A DNA stretch of 64,000 nt, from assembly GCA_023248745.1 (NCBI GenBank), contig JAHFDZ010000001.1, positions 1 through 64,000 on the forward strand, written 5' to 3'. The stretch comes from Myxococcales bacterium (GTDB lineage Bacteria; Myxococcota_A; Polyangia; Polyangiales; Polyangiaceae). A program made the translations under genes and the position numbers. Below, piece after piece: positions 55,097-64,000 of this stretch. The notes beneath the pieces are model-generated. The model was not told the origin of the DNA. It saw nothing but the letters and a program-made list of their open reading frames with translations, and searched no databases. How positions within the stretch are numbered: the first letter of the stretch is position 1; every line of letters begins with the position of its first letter.

Positions 55097-56436
55097 TTCG
55101 CACCCCCTGCTTTTGGCATGACGCGCAAGACGACGCGCCTATCCACCAGATACGTTGCAACCACTCGCTGCAAGTCCTTCGGGGCTGACGATTCGTAGCG
55201 CGCAACGTCCTGCTTTAGAAATCCGGGGTCACCCTTCTCGGCCTCGTAGGCATTCAAGAGCGCCGCACGGGTTCGCACGGTTTGCAGACCCGAAACGAAA
55301 CTCGAGAGGATCAGATTTCGCGACCGCGTGACCTCGGCTTTTGTTGGGCCCTTCTTCGCAACGTCTTGCAACTCGAGCGCCACTTCTTTTTCGATTGCGT
55401 CAAGACTGGCTGCCGACTTTGCGACCACTTCGATCGTGAACTGCGACCCAAGAAAGCCTGAGCTCTGGCTCGCAGATACCTCTTGAGCAAGTTGCTTCTT
55501 TTCGACGAGTCGCTTGTAGAGACGACTCGCTTTGCCGCTTCCGAGCACGTTCGAGAGCAGGTCGAGGTACGCATCCTCTGCCGAGAGATGCTTTGGTGTT
55601 TGCCAGCTGATGACTAGCTTCGGAAATTGAACGTTGTCGGTTACAGTTTCACGCACTTCGCGATCGAGACTTGTCTTCGAGTCCGTAAAGTCTGGCGCAC
55701 CTGGATCGTCTGGCACGGGTGCGACAGGCATCGTCGCGAACCACTTCTCAATGGTGGCTTTCGCATCGGCAGGTTTGAAGTCTCCCGCCACGACCAATGT
55801 CGCGTTCGAAGGAACGTAGTACTTCGCGAAGAAAGTCTTCACGTCGGCAACGCTCGCCGCTTCGAGATCTTCGTGCGAGCCGATCACAGGGTGATGGTAA
55901 GGATGCTTGACCGAATAAAGTAACTCTGGAAGTTTCAAACGAACGATGCCGTACGGCGTGTTTTCGCTCGTCTGTCGTCGCTCGTTTTTGACGACGTCGC
56001 GCTGGGCATTGAGCTTTTCGAGCGTCATGAGCGGCCCGATATCGCGCAGACGGTCGGCTTCGAGCCACAAGAAGAGCGGCAGCAGATGACTCGGCCCTTC
56101 GTCCCAATACGCTGTCCGATCCTCACTCGTCCACGCGTTGTTGTGGCCGCCTTCGGCCTCCATCATGCCGTCAAAAGATCCGGTCGGAACTCGCTTGGTA
56201 CCCATGAACATCAAGTGCTCGAACAGATGGGCGAAACCGGTGCGCTTGGGCTCCTCGAATCGCGAACCCACCTTGTAGGACAGCTCAACCACGACGACTG
56301 GAAGCGCGTGATCTTCGTGGAAGATGACGGTCAACCCGTTGGTGAGCTTCTCTTTGGTAAAGGGAATTGAGAAATCGGCCGCGCTCGCGCTCGAACCAAT
56401 GGCGGCGCTCACAAAAGCAATGGGTACCCAACGCAT
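55093..56436 (-). CDS. M16-family zinc metallopeptidase, exported catalytic subunit
   Basis: 447 residues. N-terminal signal peptide (FVSAAIGSSASAA), zinc motif HLFEHLMF (HxxEH) with Glu in DVVKNERRQ, and the second M16 half with GSGKASRLYKRLVEKKQLA. Expected in the periplasm. It is the first gene of the pair plus the SCP2-like gene, and lies divergent from the ECF sigma gene with an inverted repeat in between. This is the second M16 pair in the window, and unlike the first it is exported. Confidence 0.92.
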   Translation of the reverse strand: MRWVPIAFVSAAIGSSASAADFSIPFTKEKLTNGLTVIFHEDHALPVVVVELSYKVGSRFEEPKRTGFAHLFEHLMFMGTKRVPTGSFDGMMEAEGGHNNAWTSEDRTAYWDEGPSHLLPLFLWLEADRLRDIGPLMTLEKLNAQRDVVKNERRQTSENTPYGIVRLKLPELLYSVKHPYHHPVIGSHEDLEAASVADVKTFFAKYYVPSNATLVVAGDFKPADAKATIEKWFATMPVAPVPDDPGAPDFTDSKTSLDREVRETVTDNVQFPKLVISWQTPKHLSAEDAYLDLLSNVLGSGKASRLYKRLVEKKQLAQEVSASQSSGFLGSQFTIEVVAKSAASLDAIEKEVALELQDVAKKGPTKAEVTRSRNLILSSFVSGLQTVRTRAALLNAYEAEKGDPGFLKQDVARYESSAPKDLQRVVATYLVDRRVVLRVMPKAGGAK

Positions 56437-56453
56437 GGCGCGCCAGCCTACCG

Positions 56454-56515
56454 CAAGTGTAAGCGGACGTGGCCTTGCACGTTATCGAGGTGTGACGACG
56501 CTCGCCCTACACTTG
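56454..56515. promoter_or_regulatory. 8-bp inverted repeat in the M16/ECF divergent region
   Basis: CAAGTGTA (56454-56461) and TACACTTG (56508-56515) are perfect reverse complements 46 bp apart. Each contains TACACT, which resembles a -10 element, on the strand facing its own gene. The right copy ends just before the ATG at 56519. A dimeric regulator or paired divergent promoters are both possible. Confidence 0.35.
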
Positions 56516-56518
56516 TCT

Positions 56519-57151
56519 ATGCTGCCGCGCGTGGATGACGAAGGGGGTCGCGTGCGTGAACTCGAGCGTACCCTTGTGGAACGCTCGCAGCGAGGCGACC
56601 GCGTGGCGATGGGCGAACTGTGCAAGATGCACGGACCAGCGCTTTACCGCTCGGTGTTGCTGCCCCGGCTTGGCAACGCAGCTGCCGCAAGTGATGCACT
56701 TGCAGAAACGTATGCGCGGGTAATCGAAAAGGTGCACCTCTTCCGATGGCACCCGGCGGGGATTTACCCTTGGCTCCGCACGATGGCGATGAACATTGCA
56801 ATCGACCATCTTCGCGCACAACGCCGTTGGAGCGTTATCTCACCAGACGACTTAGAACGCGATCTGGTCGACCATGACGCCGTTGATATGGAAGTGGAAC
56901 TACTCGCGCACCACGACCTTCAAGAAGCTCGATCGCGAGTTCAAACGGGTCTCCGTATGATTCATCCGCGGTATCGCAAAGCGATTGAGCTTCGGATTCT
57001 CGAGGACAGACCCCGCGAAGAAGTGGCAGCGTTGCTTGACGTCTCACCACCGACGTTTGACGTGCTTCTTCATCGCGCCATGAAAGCCTTGCGCGCGGCC
57101 CTTGTCGCCAACGCAGATGGAGCGCACGCTAGGAAAGAAGCAAGGCGATGA
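56519..57151 (+). CDS. ECF-type RNA polymerase sigma factor
   Basis: About 210 residues. Region 2 (ALYRSVLLPRLGNAAAASDALAETYARVIEKVHLFRW, then AIDHLRAQRRW) and region 4 (RYRKAIELRILEDRPREEVAALLDVSPPTFDVLLHRAMKALR) are recognisable. ATG 56519 is the conservative start; GTG 56492 is possible, and the ORF-track start at 56324 lies in the protease gene. The stop overlaps the next gene (ATGA), a membrane protein of anti-sigma type. Confidence 0.85.
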   Translation: MLPRVDDEGGRVRELERTLVERSQRGDRVAMGELCKMHGPALYRSVLLPRLGNAAAASDALAETYARVIEKVHLFRWHPAGIYPWLRTMAMNIAIDHLRAQRRWSVISPDDLERDLVDHDAVDMEVELLAHHDLQEARSRVQTGLRMIHPRYRKAIELRILEDRPREEVAALLDVSPPTFDVLLHRAMKALRAALVANADGAHARKEARR

Positions 57152-57633
57152 TCCCCCCCCAAGACCGCGACGAAGCGGACAAACGAATTACCGATGAAGA
57201 GCAGCGCGAAGCAGAGGCGCTGCGCGTAGCGCTTGAGACTGGGAACACGGCGCAACGAGACGCGAACGTGGCCCGCGCGATCGCAGCAGCGATGCTCCCT
57301 TCAGAGCTCACCGAAGCGCAGCACCAAGTAGCCTTTGCGCGAGCTGAATGGCTTACCGCGCAGCGAGTCCGAGACGCGAGGAAAAATTGGGTTCGCGGGT
57401 TTGTCGCTGCGACGGTTACATTTTCGACAGCGGCCGCGATCGTGCTGCTTGTTTGGGGCGCTCGCACCTCAAAGAGTGTTCCTTCAAACGGGTTTGGAAC
57501 GTCCACGCAAAGTTTATTCACCGAGCCGTTTGCCCAAGACACAAGCGCATCGACCGAGCGGCTCGATCGCATCGTTGAAGCCCGCTCCCACGCCTTTCGC
57601 TACCAGCGCTATGAGCAGTGGGGTGTGCGATGA
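57148..57633 (+). CDS. Single-pass membrane protein, probable anti-sigma factor
   Basis: 161 residues: a charged cytoplasmic part (residues 1-80), one membrane helix (FVAATVTFSTAAAIVLLVWGA) and an extracytoplasmic tail of about 55 residues. No zinc finger is present. Position directly after, and overlapping, an ECF gene is the classic place for an anti-sigma, and this is the main evidence. Its end overlaps the following lipoprotein gene. Confidence 0.7.
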   Translation: MIPPQDRDEADKRITDEEQREAEALRVALETGNTAQRDANVARAIAAAMLPSELTEAQHQVAFARAEWLTAQRVRDARKNWVRGFVAATVTFSTAAAIVLLVWGARTSKSVPSNGFGTSTQSLFTEPFAQDTSASTERLDRIVEARSHAFRYQRYEQWGVR

Positions 57634-58154
57634 GCAGGTGGTTCGTGTTCGCGTGGTTGCTTCTCGCAGGCTGTTCGAACCCGCAAATTTCGGACGTTCC
57701 AAGTACCGAGGTGATGTCCTTTCTTTCGGCGACACAAGCGCTCCACCGCCAGGCCGACATCCACGAAAATGCCAATCGACAAGGCGATGCGCTCGCCGCG
57801 CTCGAGCGCATCATCGCGCTTCCGCAACCTCGCGCGACACCCGAAATTCACGAGGTTCTTGCCGACACGCACGCACGCATCGCGGAAACGCTTCTCAAGC
57901 AAGGCAAACTTGACAAGGCGATTGACCATGTTCGAAAAGGTCTGGCGCACGCTCAGTCGCCCACTTTTTTTCGAGGGCACCTGCTCGAAGTCGAAGGCGC
58001 AATTCTCGAGGCAGAAAGTAAGAACTTGCGTGCGGCCGGCAAAGAATCAGAAGCAGACGAAAAAAGGAAAGCTGCGCTCGCTCGTCTAAATGAAGCGGTG
58101 GCGATTCATGAGAGCGTGATTCGCCATCAGCTTGGCGACGCAGGAACGAAATAA
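57630..58154 (+). CDS. TPR-type lipoprotein
   Basis: About 174 residues. Lipobox LLAGC gives an exported, lipidated protein. The mature part is helical with tetratricopeptide-like repeats (DALAALERIIALP, IHEVLADTHARIAETLLKQGKLDKAIDHVRKGL). ATG 57630 overlaps the upstream stop (ATGA). It probably works with the adjacent membrane protein and lipoprotein in the envelope. Confidence 0.8.
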   Translation: MSRWFVFAWLLLAGCSNPQISDVPSTEVMSFLSATQALHRQADIHENANRQGDALAALERIIALPQPRATPEIHEVLADTHARIAETLLKQGKLDKAIDHVRKGLAHAQSPTFFRGHLLEVEGAILEAESKNLRAAGKESEADEKRKAALARLNEAVAIHESVIRHQLGDAGTK

Positions 58155-58636
58155 TGAACACTCGAAGGCTACTCATCCTCGCACTGCTAACGGCATTTGC
58201 CGTGGCGTGCGGAGCCGGGCAGCAACCGGCAGCTGCACCGCCATCGGCAACGCAGTCCGAAGCACACGATGCTGCGGCCGCGCGGCAACCCGCACCAGGG
58301 GCAACAACACCAACAGCGACAACAACACCAGGCGCGTCCCCTTTTCCTTCCGGACTACCCACGTCGCCGCTCACTCCCACGAGTCGCTTCGTCGAGCGTG
58401 AGCGAATCGTCCAGGAACTTACCCTGTTGCAAAAGGGCCTCGACCTGTCGCTCAACGCGGGTGTTCGCCAGTGCGATCTCGCATGCCGTGCACTCACTTC
58501 GATGGAAAAGGCCGTCGAAAAACTGTGCCGTATGGCACAAGACGATGCCGAGCAGAAACAGTGCGACGATGCGCGCGGAAGACTGCGCGACGCCACGACG
58601 CGCGTGAAAACCGAATGCGGCGAGTGCGCACACTGA
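58154..58636 (+). CDS. Small Cys-rich lipoprotein
   Basis: 160 residues. Lipobox FAVAC, then an Ala/Pro/Thr-rich tether (residues about 20-75), then a helical domain with six cysteines (QCDLACRAL, LCRMA, QCDDARG, ECGEC). TAATG overlap with the preceding gene. No family recognised. The cysteine spacing suggests disulfides in the periplasm. Last gene of the tight ECF cluster; a 39-bp gap follows before the J-protein gene. Confidence 0.72.
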   Translation: MNTRRLLILALLTAFAVACGAGQQPAAAPPSATQSEAHDAAAARQPAPGATTPTATTTPGASPFPSGLPTSPLTPTSRFVERERIVQELTLLQKGLDLSLNAGVRQCDLACRALTSMEKAVEKLCRMAQDDAEQKQCDDARGRLRDATTRVKTECGECAH

Positions 58637-58675
58637 CGCACCTGCAAAGACATAGCGATGATGTGACTGGACCTT

Positions 58676-60148
58676 ATGCTGGTCACCGATGAAGAGGGTC
58701 CGTATCCTGCGGAAACAGTGAGCCGTTCGCGTATGCCTCGGCCTATGCCTTCAATCGTTGGCCAAGGGTTCCTCAATCTTCCTCTCGATGCGCGTGAGGG
58801 CTTTCTTCTATCGCGCATCGACGGCGTGACTTCGGAAGGGGCGCTCGCTGAACTGACCGGCATTGAACCCGCGTTCGTGCACGTCAGCCTCGACAAGTTT
58901 TGGTCACTTGGTCTGATCGATTTTGAGTCGCCTGACGACGCCCCCCAAAAAGCGCAAGCACTCGAAGGGGCAGAGGAACCACAATCGACCCAAAGCAGCT
59001 CGAACCAAGAGAACGATTTGACACCCGAGCAACGCCTTTGGTGCGAGGCAACCTCGATCGAGTTGACGACGTGCACGCACTACGAGCTCCTGCGTGTACC
59101 ACGCGATGCCGACAAGAAAGCCGTCAAGCGCGCTTACTATGAGCTCGCGAGCCGATGTCACCCGGATCGTTTCTTTCGCAAGAACCTCGGTAGCTACAAG
59201 CTACGGCTCGAAGCGATCTTTGGTCGCATCACGCTGGCGCACGACACCCTGACCAATCGAAAGCAACGCGAGGACTACGATCGGTATCTCACAGACACCG
59301 AAACAGCGCGCGCGCTCGAGCACGCACTTTCAACGTCGCTTATTGAAGGTGAGATCGCGCTCGCCGAAGCCGTTGTGATCGAATCATCCCGTGACGGCGG
59401 CCCAGTGGCGACGCCGGCTAGACCCAATCCCTTTGATTCACGCGAAGCACCCACCGAGCCGCGCTTTGTTCCAGGAGCCGCGTCCTCTCAGTCGTTGCTC
59501 GCACGTCGCCTCCTGGGAAAACGGCCAGGCTCAACACCGCCAGCGGCAAACGAACCGTCAACCGTTGGAACCGAACAGGCGATGGACAGCCTCAAACGTC
59601 GCTATCAACAGCGCACTGAAAGCGCGCGCAAAGCACAGACCGCAAAGTACGAAAAGCAAGGCGAAGAAGCGACGCAGCGAGGCGACCTCGTTGCCGCAGC
59701 CAACGCGTTTCGTATTGCGATTTCTCTGCTACCCGACGACGCAGAACTCTTAGCGAAGCAGGAAGCCGCTCAGAAGGCCGCCGACACAGTGCTCTGCGAA
59801 ACTTACGAGCGACAGGCGAACTACGAAGAGAAATCCGCCAACTTTCGTGAGGCCGCGCGCAACTGGTGCAGAGTGGCACGCATAAAGACCATGGATGCGA
59901 ATGCGCACGAGCGAGCGGCTCATGCGCTCGTGCGTTCGGACGGCGACCTTCACCAGGCGAAGGAACTAGGCATGCGCGCAGTTGAGCTCGAGCCACAAAA
60001 TGTCGCGCATCGTGTCACGCTAGCCAACGTTTACCTTGCAGCAGGTTTACCGCTGAATGCGAAACGTGAGCTTTTGGCCGCAAAGCAGTTTGCTCCACAG
60101 GATGCTACAGTTTCTGCGATGCTTAGGCGCATCGCGGAGTCGACGTAA
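58676..60148 (+). CDS. J-domain protein with N-terminal small domain and C-terminal TPRs
   Basis: 490 residues. Residues about 40-83 form a small domain (REGFLLSRIDG...WSLGLIDF). Residues about 130-205 are a J domain with the essential HPD at 162-164 (YELASRCHPDRFF), needed to stimulate Hsp70 ATPase. The last 170 residues are TPR-like (KYEKQGEEATQRGDLVAAANAFRIAISLLP). There is no signal or membrane segment. The gene is 66 bp before an Hsp70 gene, so it is its probable cochaperone. The small domain recurs at the C-terminus of the protein at 62050. Confidence 0.88.
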   Translation: MLVTDEEGPYPAETVSRSRMPRPMPSIVGQGFLNLPLDAREGFLLSRIDGVTSEGALAELTGIEPAFVHVSLDKFWSLGLIDFESPDDAPQKAQALEGAEEPQSTQSSSNQENDLTPEQRLWCEATSIELTTCTHYELLRVPRDADKKAVKRAYYELASRCHPDRFFRKNLGSYKLRLEAIFGRITLAHDTLTNRKQREDYDRYLTDTETARALEHALSTSLIEGEIALAEAVVIESSRDGGPVATPARPNPFDSREAPTEPRFVPGAASSQSLLARRLLGKRPGSTPPAANEPSTVGTEQAMDSLKRRYQQRTESARKAQTAKYEKQGEEATQRGDLVAAANAFRIAISLLPDDAELLAKQEAAQKAADTVLCETYERQANYEEKSANFREAARNWCRVARIKTMDANAHERAAHALVRSDGDLHQAKELGMRAVELEPQNVAHRVTLANVYLAAGLPLNAKRELLAAKQFAPQDATVSAMLRRIAEST

Positions 60149-60214
60149 ATGGCCCTGACCTTGGGGCACAGTTGTTTGATCACGACTCTTTGACGACTGC
60201 GGGGGCGAGCGCGC

Positions 60215-62047
<1,833 letters not shown>

Positions 62048-62049
62048 CC

Positions 62050-62778
62050 ATGCAACGACGATCGCCTAGCCGCCCGCCACCCTCACCACTGCCTCAGGCA
62101 GATGCGTCGGGTACCACGCGTTCGGCCGAGCGCATCACGCTCCTTGACGACTCAGTTGAACGTCCGACGATCACGAACGAGGTAGAACTAGAGGCTGCCC
62201 GAAAGCAGAGCGAACGCGAAACGCATCTCCCCGATGTCCAAGAACACCACGACGGCAATCGGTCAAGTCTATTGACCATGGCAAACGCGCGCGCATCAAG
62301 TTTGCCTCCCAGTGAGGCAGAGAGCAGCGGCAGGGTGACCCCGCTCGCACCCTTGCCTGTTTTGGATTTGCCACCACGCCTCAACACGCCTCTCGGTCGA
62401 CCCGCGCTCAATCCGCTCGAAGAGATTCGCGAGCGTCTCGCGCTTGGCGACTATACAGGTGCACTTGCCCAAGCCGATGGTGTACCCACTGGTTCGCCAC
62501 ACTATTTCGAAGCGATCACGCTCGCGACACACTGCAAAGCGATCCTCCTTCAAATGATGCGCGCGAAGGTAGGGACGTACGAACACGTCCCGTTCACGCT
62601 GGTCGATAGGCAGCAACAAAGGTGGCTGTCTCTCGATCACCGGGCCGGGTACTTGCTTTCGCTCATGGACGGCAACCTCTCGATTCAGGAGGTCATGGAC
62701 GTTTCAAGTATGAGCGAGCTCGACGTGCTCCGCGTGATCTACGACTTGATGAGCCAGAGCGTAATCGCGCTTCGATAG
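62050..62778 (+). CDS. Hsp70-linked protein with a C-terminal domain shared with the J-protein
   Basis: 242 residues, starting 2 bp after dnaK. The first 120 residues are a low-complexity, Pro/Ser/Glu-rich region. Residues about 125-175 are helical (IRERLALGDYTGALAQADGV). Residues 197-242 (RAGYLLSLMDGNLS, then a helix ending LMSQSVIAL) line up with residues 40-83 of the J-protein (REGFLLSRIDG ... SLGLIDF). No known enzyme motif is present. It is likely a client adaptor or regulator of the Hsp70 system. Confidence 0.7.
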   Translation: MQRRSPSRPPPSPLPQADASGTTRSAERITLLDDSVERPTITNEVELEAARKQSERETHLPDVQEHHDGNRSSLLTMANARASSLPPSEAESSGRVTPLAPLPVLDLPPRLNTPLGRPALNPLEEIRERLALGDYTGALAQADGVPTGSPHYFEAITLATHCKAILLQMMRAKVGTYEHVPFTLVDRQQQRWLSLDHRAGYLLSLMDGNLSIQEVMDVSSMSELDVLRVIYDLMSQSVIALR

Positions 62779-62788
62779 TACAGAATCT

Positions 62789-63205
62789 TTACGGATAGCT
62801 CGTTCCTAACAGTCGAAAGGTGATCTCGCGCGTGGCTTCGCCCAACGCAACACTCGCAGCGTTTGCGGCGAGTGCGATAAGCATTGCGTCGAGCGCCCTT
62901 ACTTTGACGACAGCTCTGAGAAAACACGCTTCGGCGAGCCACGCGAAGAGTTCGGCCATCACAACCATCCCGTTGAACGACCACCCCCTGTGCATCCCGA
63001 GCGTCGGAAAGATGAACCAAACCGCCGGGTGCGTGATGGCACTTGCCGTAAACGCTGCTGCAAATCGGATTCTAGGTTCGGTCGACGAAACGCGAACGCG
63101 CAAGGCAAGCAGGCTGAGGAGCATGTATGTCGGAACCTCAACCGCCTCGGTAAAGAGAAAAGCTCTAAACCACGCGACGAGGTATTCCCAGGATCCGAGC
63201 ATCAT
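62789..63205 (-). CDS. Small membrane protein
   Basis: 138 residues with about four hydrophobic segments (YLVAWFRAFLFTEAV, TYMLLSLLALRV, AITHPAVWFIFPTLG and ALIALAANAASVALG). ATG 63205 overlaps the upstream stop (ATGA); the ORF-track start at 63361 lies in that gene. Function unknown; its pairing with the next gene suggests a complex. Confidence 0.65.
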   Translation of the reverse strand: MMLGSWEYLVAWFRAFLFTEAVEVPTYMLLSLLALRVRVSSTEPRIRFAAAFTASAITHPAVWFIFPTLGMHRGWSFNGMVVMAELFAWLAEACFLRAVVKVRALDAMLIALAANAASVALGEATREITFRLLGTSYP

Positions 63206-64000
63206 GCGGATTTGGCCCTGCCCTCGAGCAACACGAGCGCTGCAATTGCGAACTCGAGATAACCGTGAAAGCTGGCGAACGCCAGGTACGAAAGGCGAGC
63301 ATGGTCGAGGTGGATCGCACCAAACACTAGAAATGCGCAGCTGAGCACCGTCGCGAACCAAACGAGCGGCGCGCCAACATCGGCAGTGAGGGCTCGAAAT
63401 GATGACGCGAAAGAACGTACTCCCGGCCGGGTGCGCGCGTCATCCGGAATGAGGCGCAGCCACACAACGTAGTGCACACTCTGGGCGAACACGAAGAACG
63501 CCGCGAATCGTAACGCCCATTGCGCACTTTCGAACGGCGCAAGCTGGTAGATCATGTCGTTGAAAGTTGCGCCCGTTTGAAATGGAACCCAAGCGCCTTG
63601 TCGAAAGAGCAGAGCGTCGCCCGCGCCCGAAAGAAGTGCCACGCAACCCAGCGCAAACAAGCCAACAGTGAGCCACGCGTTTCGACCAGTTCGCGCAAAG
63701 AGCCACGCGTAGAGTGCGACACCCACCACGTTGTGCATATGCAAAATTGCGTAGGTTGACGCCAACGGGTAAGTCCAAGCCGCAGCATATGCGGCTGCGA
63801 AAATGCCCAGCGCGACTACCTTTTTCGCGACCGTCGAGCGCGCAACGATGATGGCCCCTAGCACCGGCAAGAGCCCAACTTTTGCCCAGGGCGACAACCA
63901 AACAAGTACCAGCGGGGCGAGCACAAGGAGCACGATCGACCAGCGCTTCGTGTACCCGGGTTGCAAAACCAAATACCGAACGTCGGCAAGCAAGTGCGGA
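63202..64000 (-). CDS. Polytopic membrane protein, 5' end beyond the window (partial)
   Basis: At least 263 residues, with about seven hydrophobic segments. The reading frame stays open to the window edge, so the start is probably outside and the TTG at 63993 is not trusted. Histidines sit in or near membrane segments at LHMHNVVGV, SVHYVVWLRLIP, IHLDHARLSYL and FHGYLEF. Such His clusters can bind metal, as in membrane desaturase-like or Brp/Blh-like enzymes, but no family is assigned. Confidence 0.6.
   Translation of the reverse strand, partial: PHLLADVRYLVLQPGYTKRWSIVLLVLAPLVLVWLSPWAKVGLLPVLGAIIVARSTVAKKVVALGIFAAAYAAAWTYPLASTYAILHMHNVVGVALYAWLFARTGRNAWLTVGLFALGCVALLSGAGDALLFRQGAWVPFQTGATFNDMIYQLAPFESAQWALRFAAFFVFAQSVHYVVWLRLIPDDARTRPGVRSFASSFRALTADVGAPLVWFATVLSCAFLVFGAIHLDHARLSYLAFASFHGYLEFAIAALVLLEGRAKSA

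Noticed and set aside
57895-59076. 393-codon minus-strand ORF over the lipoprotein and J-protein genes
   Set aside because: Antisense to three coupled genes with lipoboxes and a J domain; Ser/Arg-rich shadow composition.
60149-60214. CIRCE or other heat-shock operator before the Hsp70 gene
   Set aside because: No TTAGCACTC-N9-GAGTGCTAA-like sequence is present in the 66-bp gap.

Overview
The window looks like chromosomal DNA from a Myxococcota (delta-proteobacterial, Polyangia-like) bacterium of moderate GC. The signs are: numerous lipoproteins with Asp/Ala-rich linkers, choice-of-anchor (ASH-type and anchor-L-like) surface proteins, a sigma factor resembling the Myxococcales-specific sigma-70 family paired with a membrane Ser/Thr kinase, several ECF sigma factors, PilA-type pilins with an NtrC-class regulator, and dense head-to-tail operons joined by ATGA/GTGA overlaps. 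No phage, transposase, CRISPR array or rRNA was seen; one tRNA-Ser lies at the left edge.

Region by region. 1-2.3 kb: tRNA-Ser(UGA), a small membrane protein and a cytochrome P450. 2.3-8.5 kb: an NtrC/PilR-type regulator, two pilins (the second is the likely major PilA, with a strong intrinsic terminator) and two polytopic membrane proteins of glycosyltransferase (GT-C) type. 8.5-14.2 kb: glutathione S-transferase, a lipoprotein coupled to a flippase-like membrane protein, a third pilin-like gene coupled to a TPR protein, and a large lipoprotein. 14.3-21 kb: nagZ-hutI, converging on an operon of ddl and a BMP-type nucleoside ABC transporter. 21-27.6 kb: PP2C phosphatase, an M16 protease pair, and an ECF sigma-FecR-barrel operon. 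27.6-34 kb: a palindromic repeat element, a giant ASH-domain lipoprotein, an acyl-CoA carboxylase biotin-carboxylase subunit (possibly frameshifted near its end) and an anchor-L-like lipoprotein. 34-44 kb: parE-parC facing bamA-gyrA, then a GATC-rich tandem/inverted repeat. 44-49.8 kb: nth, queG, a TetR regulator, a TrmN6-like methyltransferase and the rpsP-khpA-rimM-trmD-SPOUT operon. 49.8-53.1 kb: a PEGA-like protein and a Ser/Thr kinase with an anti-sigma zinc finger, divergent from a sigma factor. 53.2-56.4 kb: a second M16 pair. 56.5-62.8 kb: ECF sigma, anti-sigma-like membrane protein and two lipoproteins, followed by a J-domain/TPR protein, an Hsp70 and a third protein sharing a domain with the J-protein. 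62.8-64 kb: two small membrane proteins, the last one running off the window.

Most of this is housekeeping with accessory signalling and envelope modules. The least ordinary parts are the ECF-to-chaperone cluster at 56.5-62.8 kb with its shared N/C-terminal domain, the zinc-finger kinase/sigma pair, the pilin locus with GT-C enzymes and an embedded terminator, and the two repeat structures at 27.66-27.84 kb and 43.85-44.03 kb. All family names come from motif recognition by eye; no searches were run.
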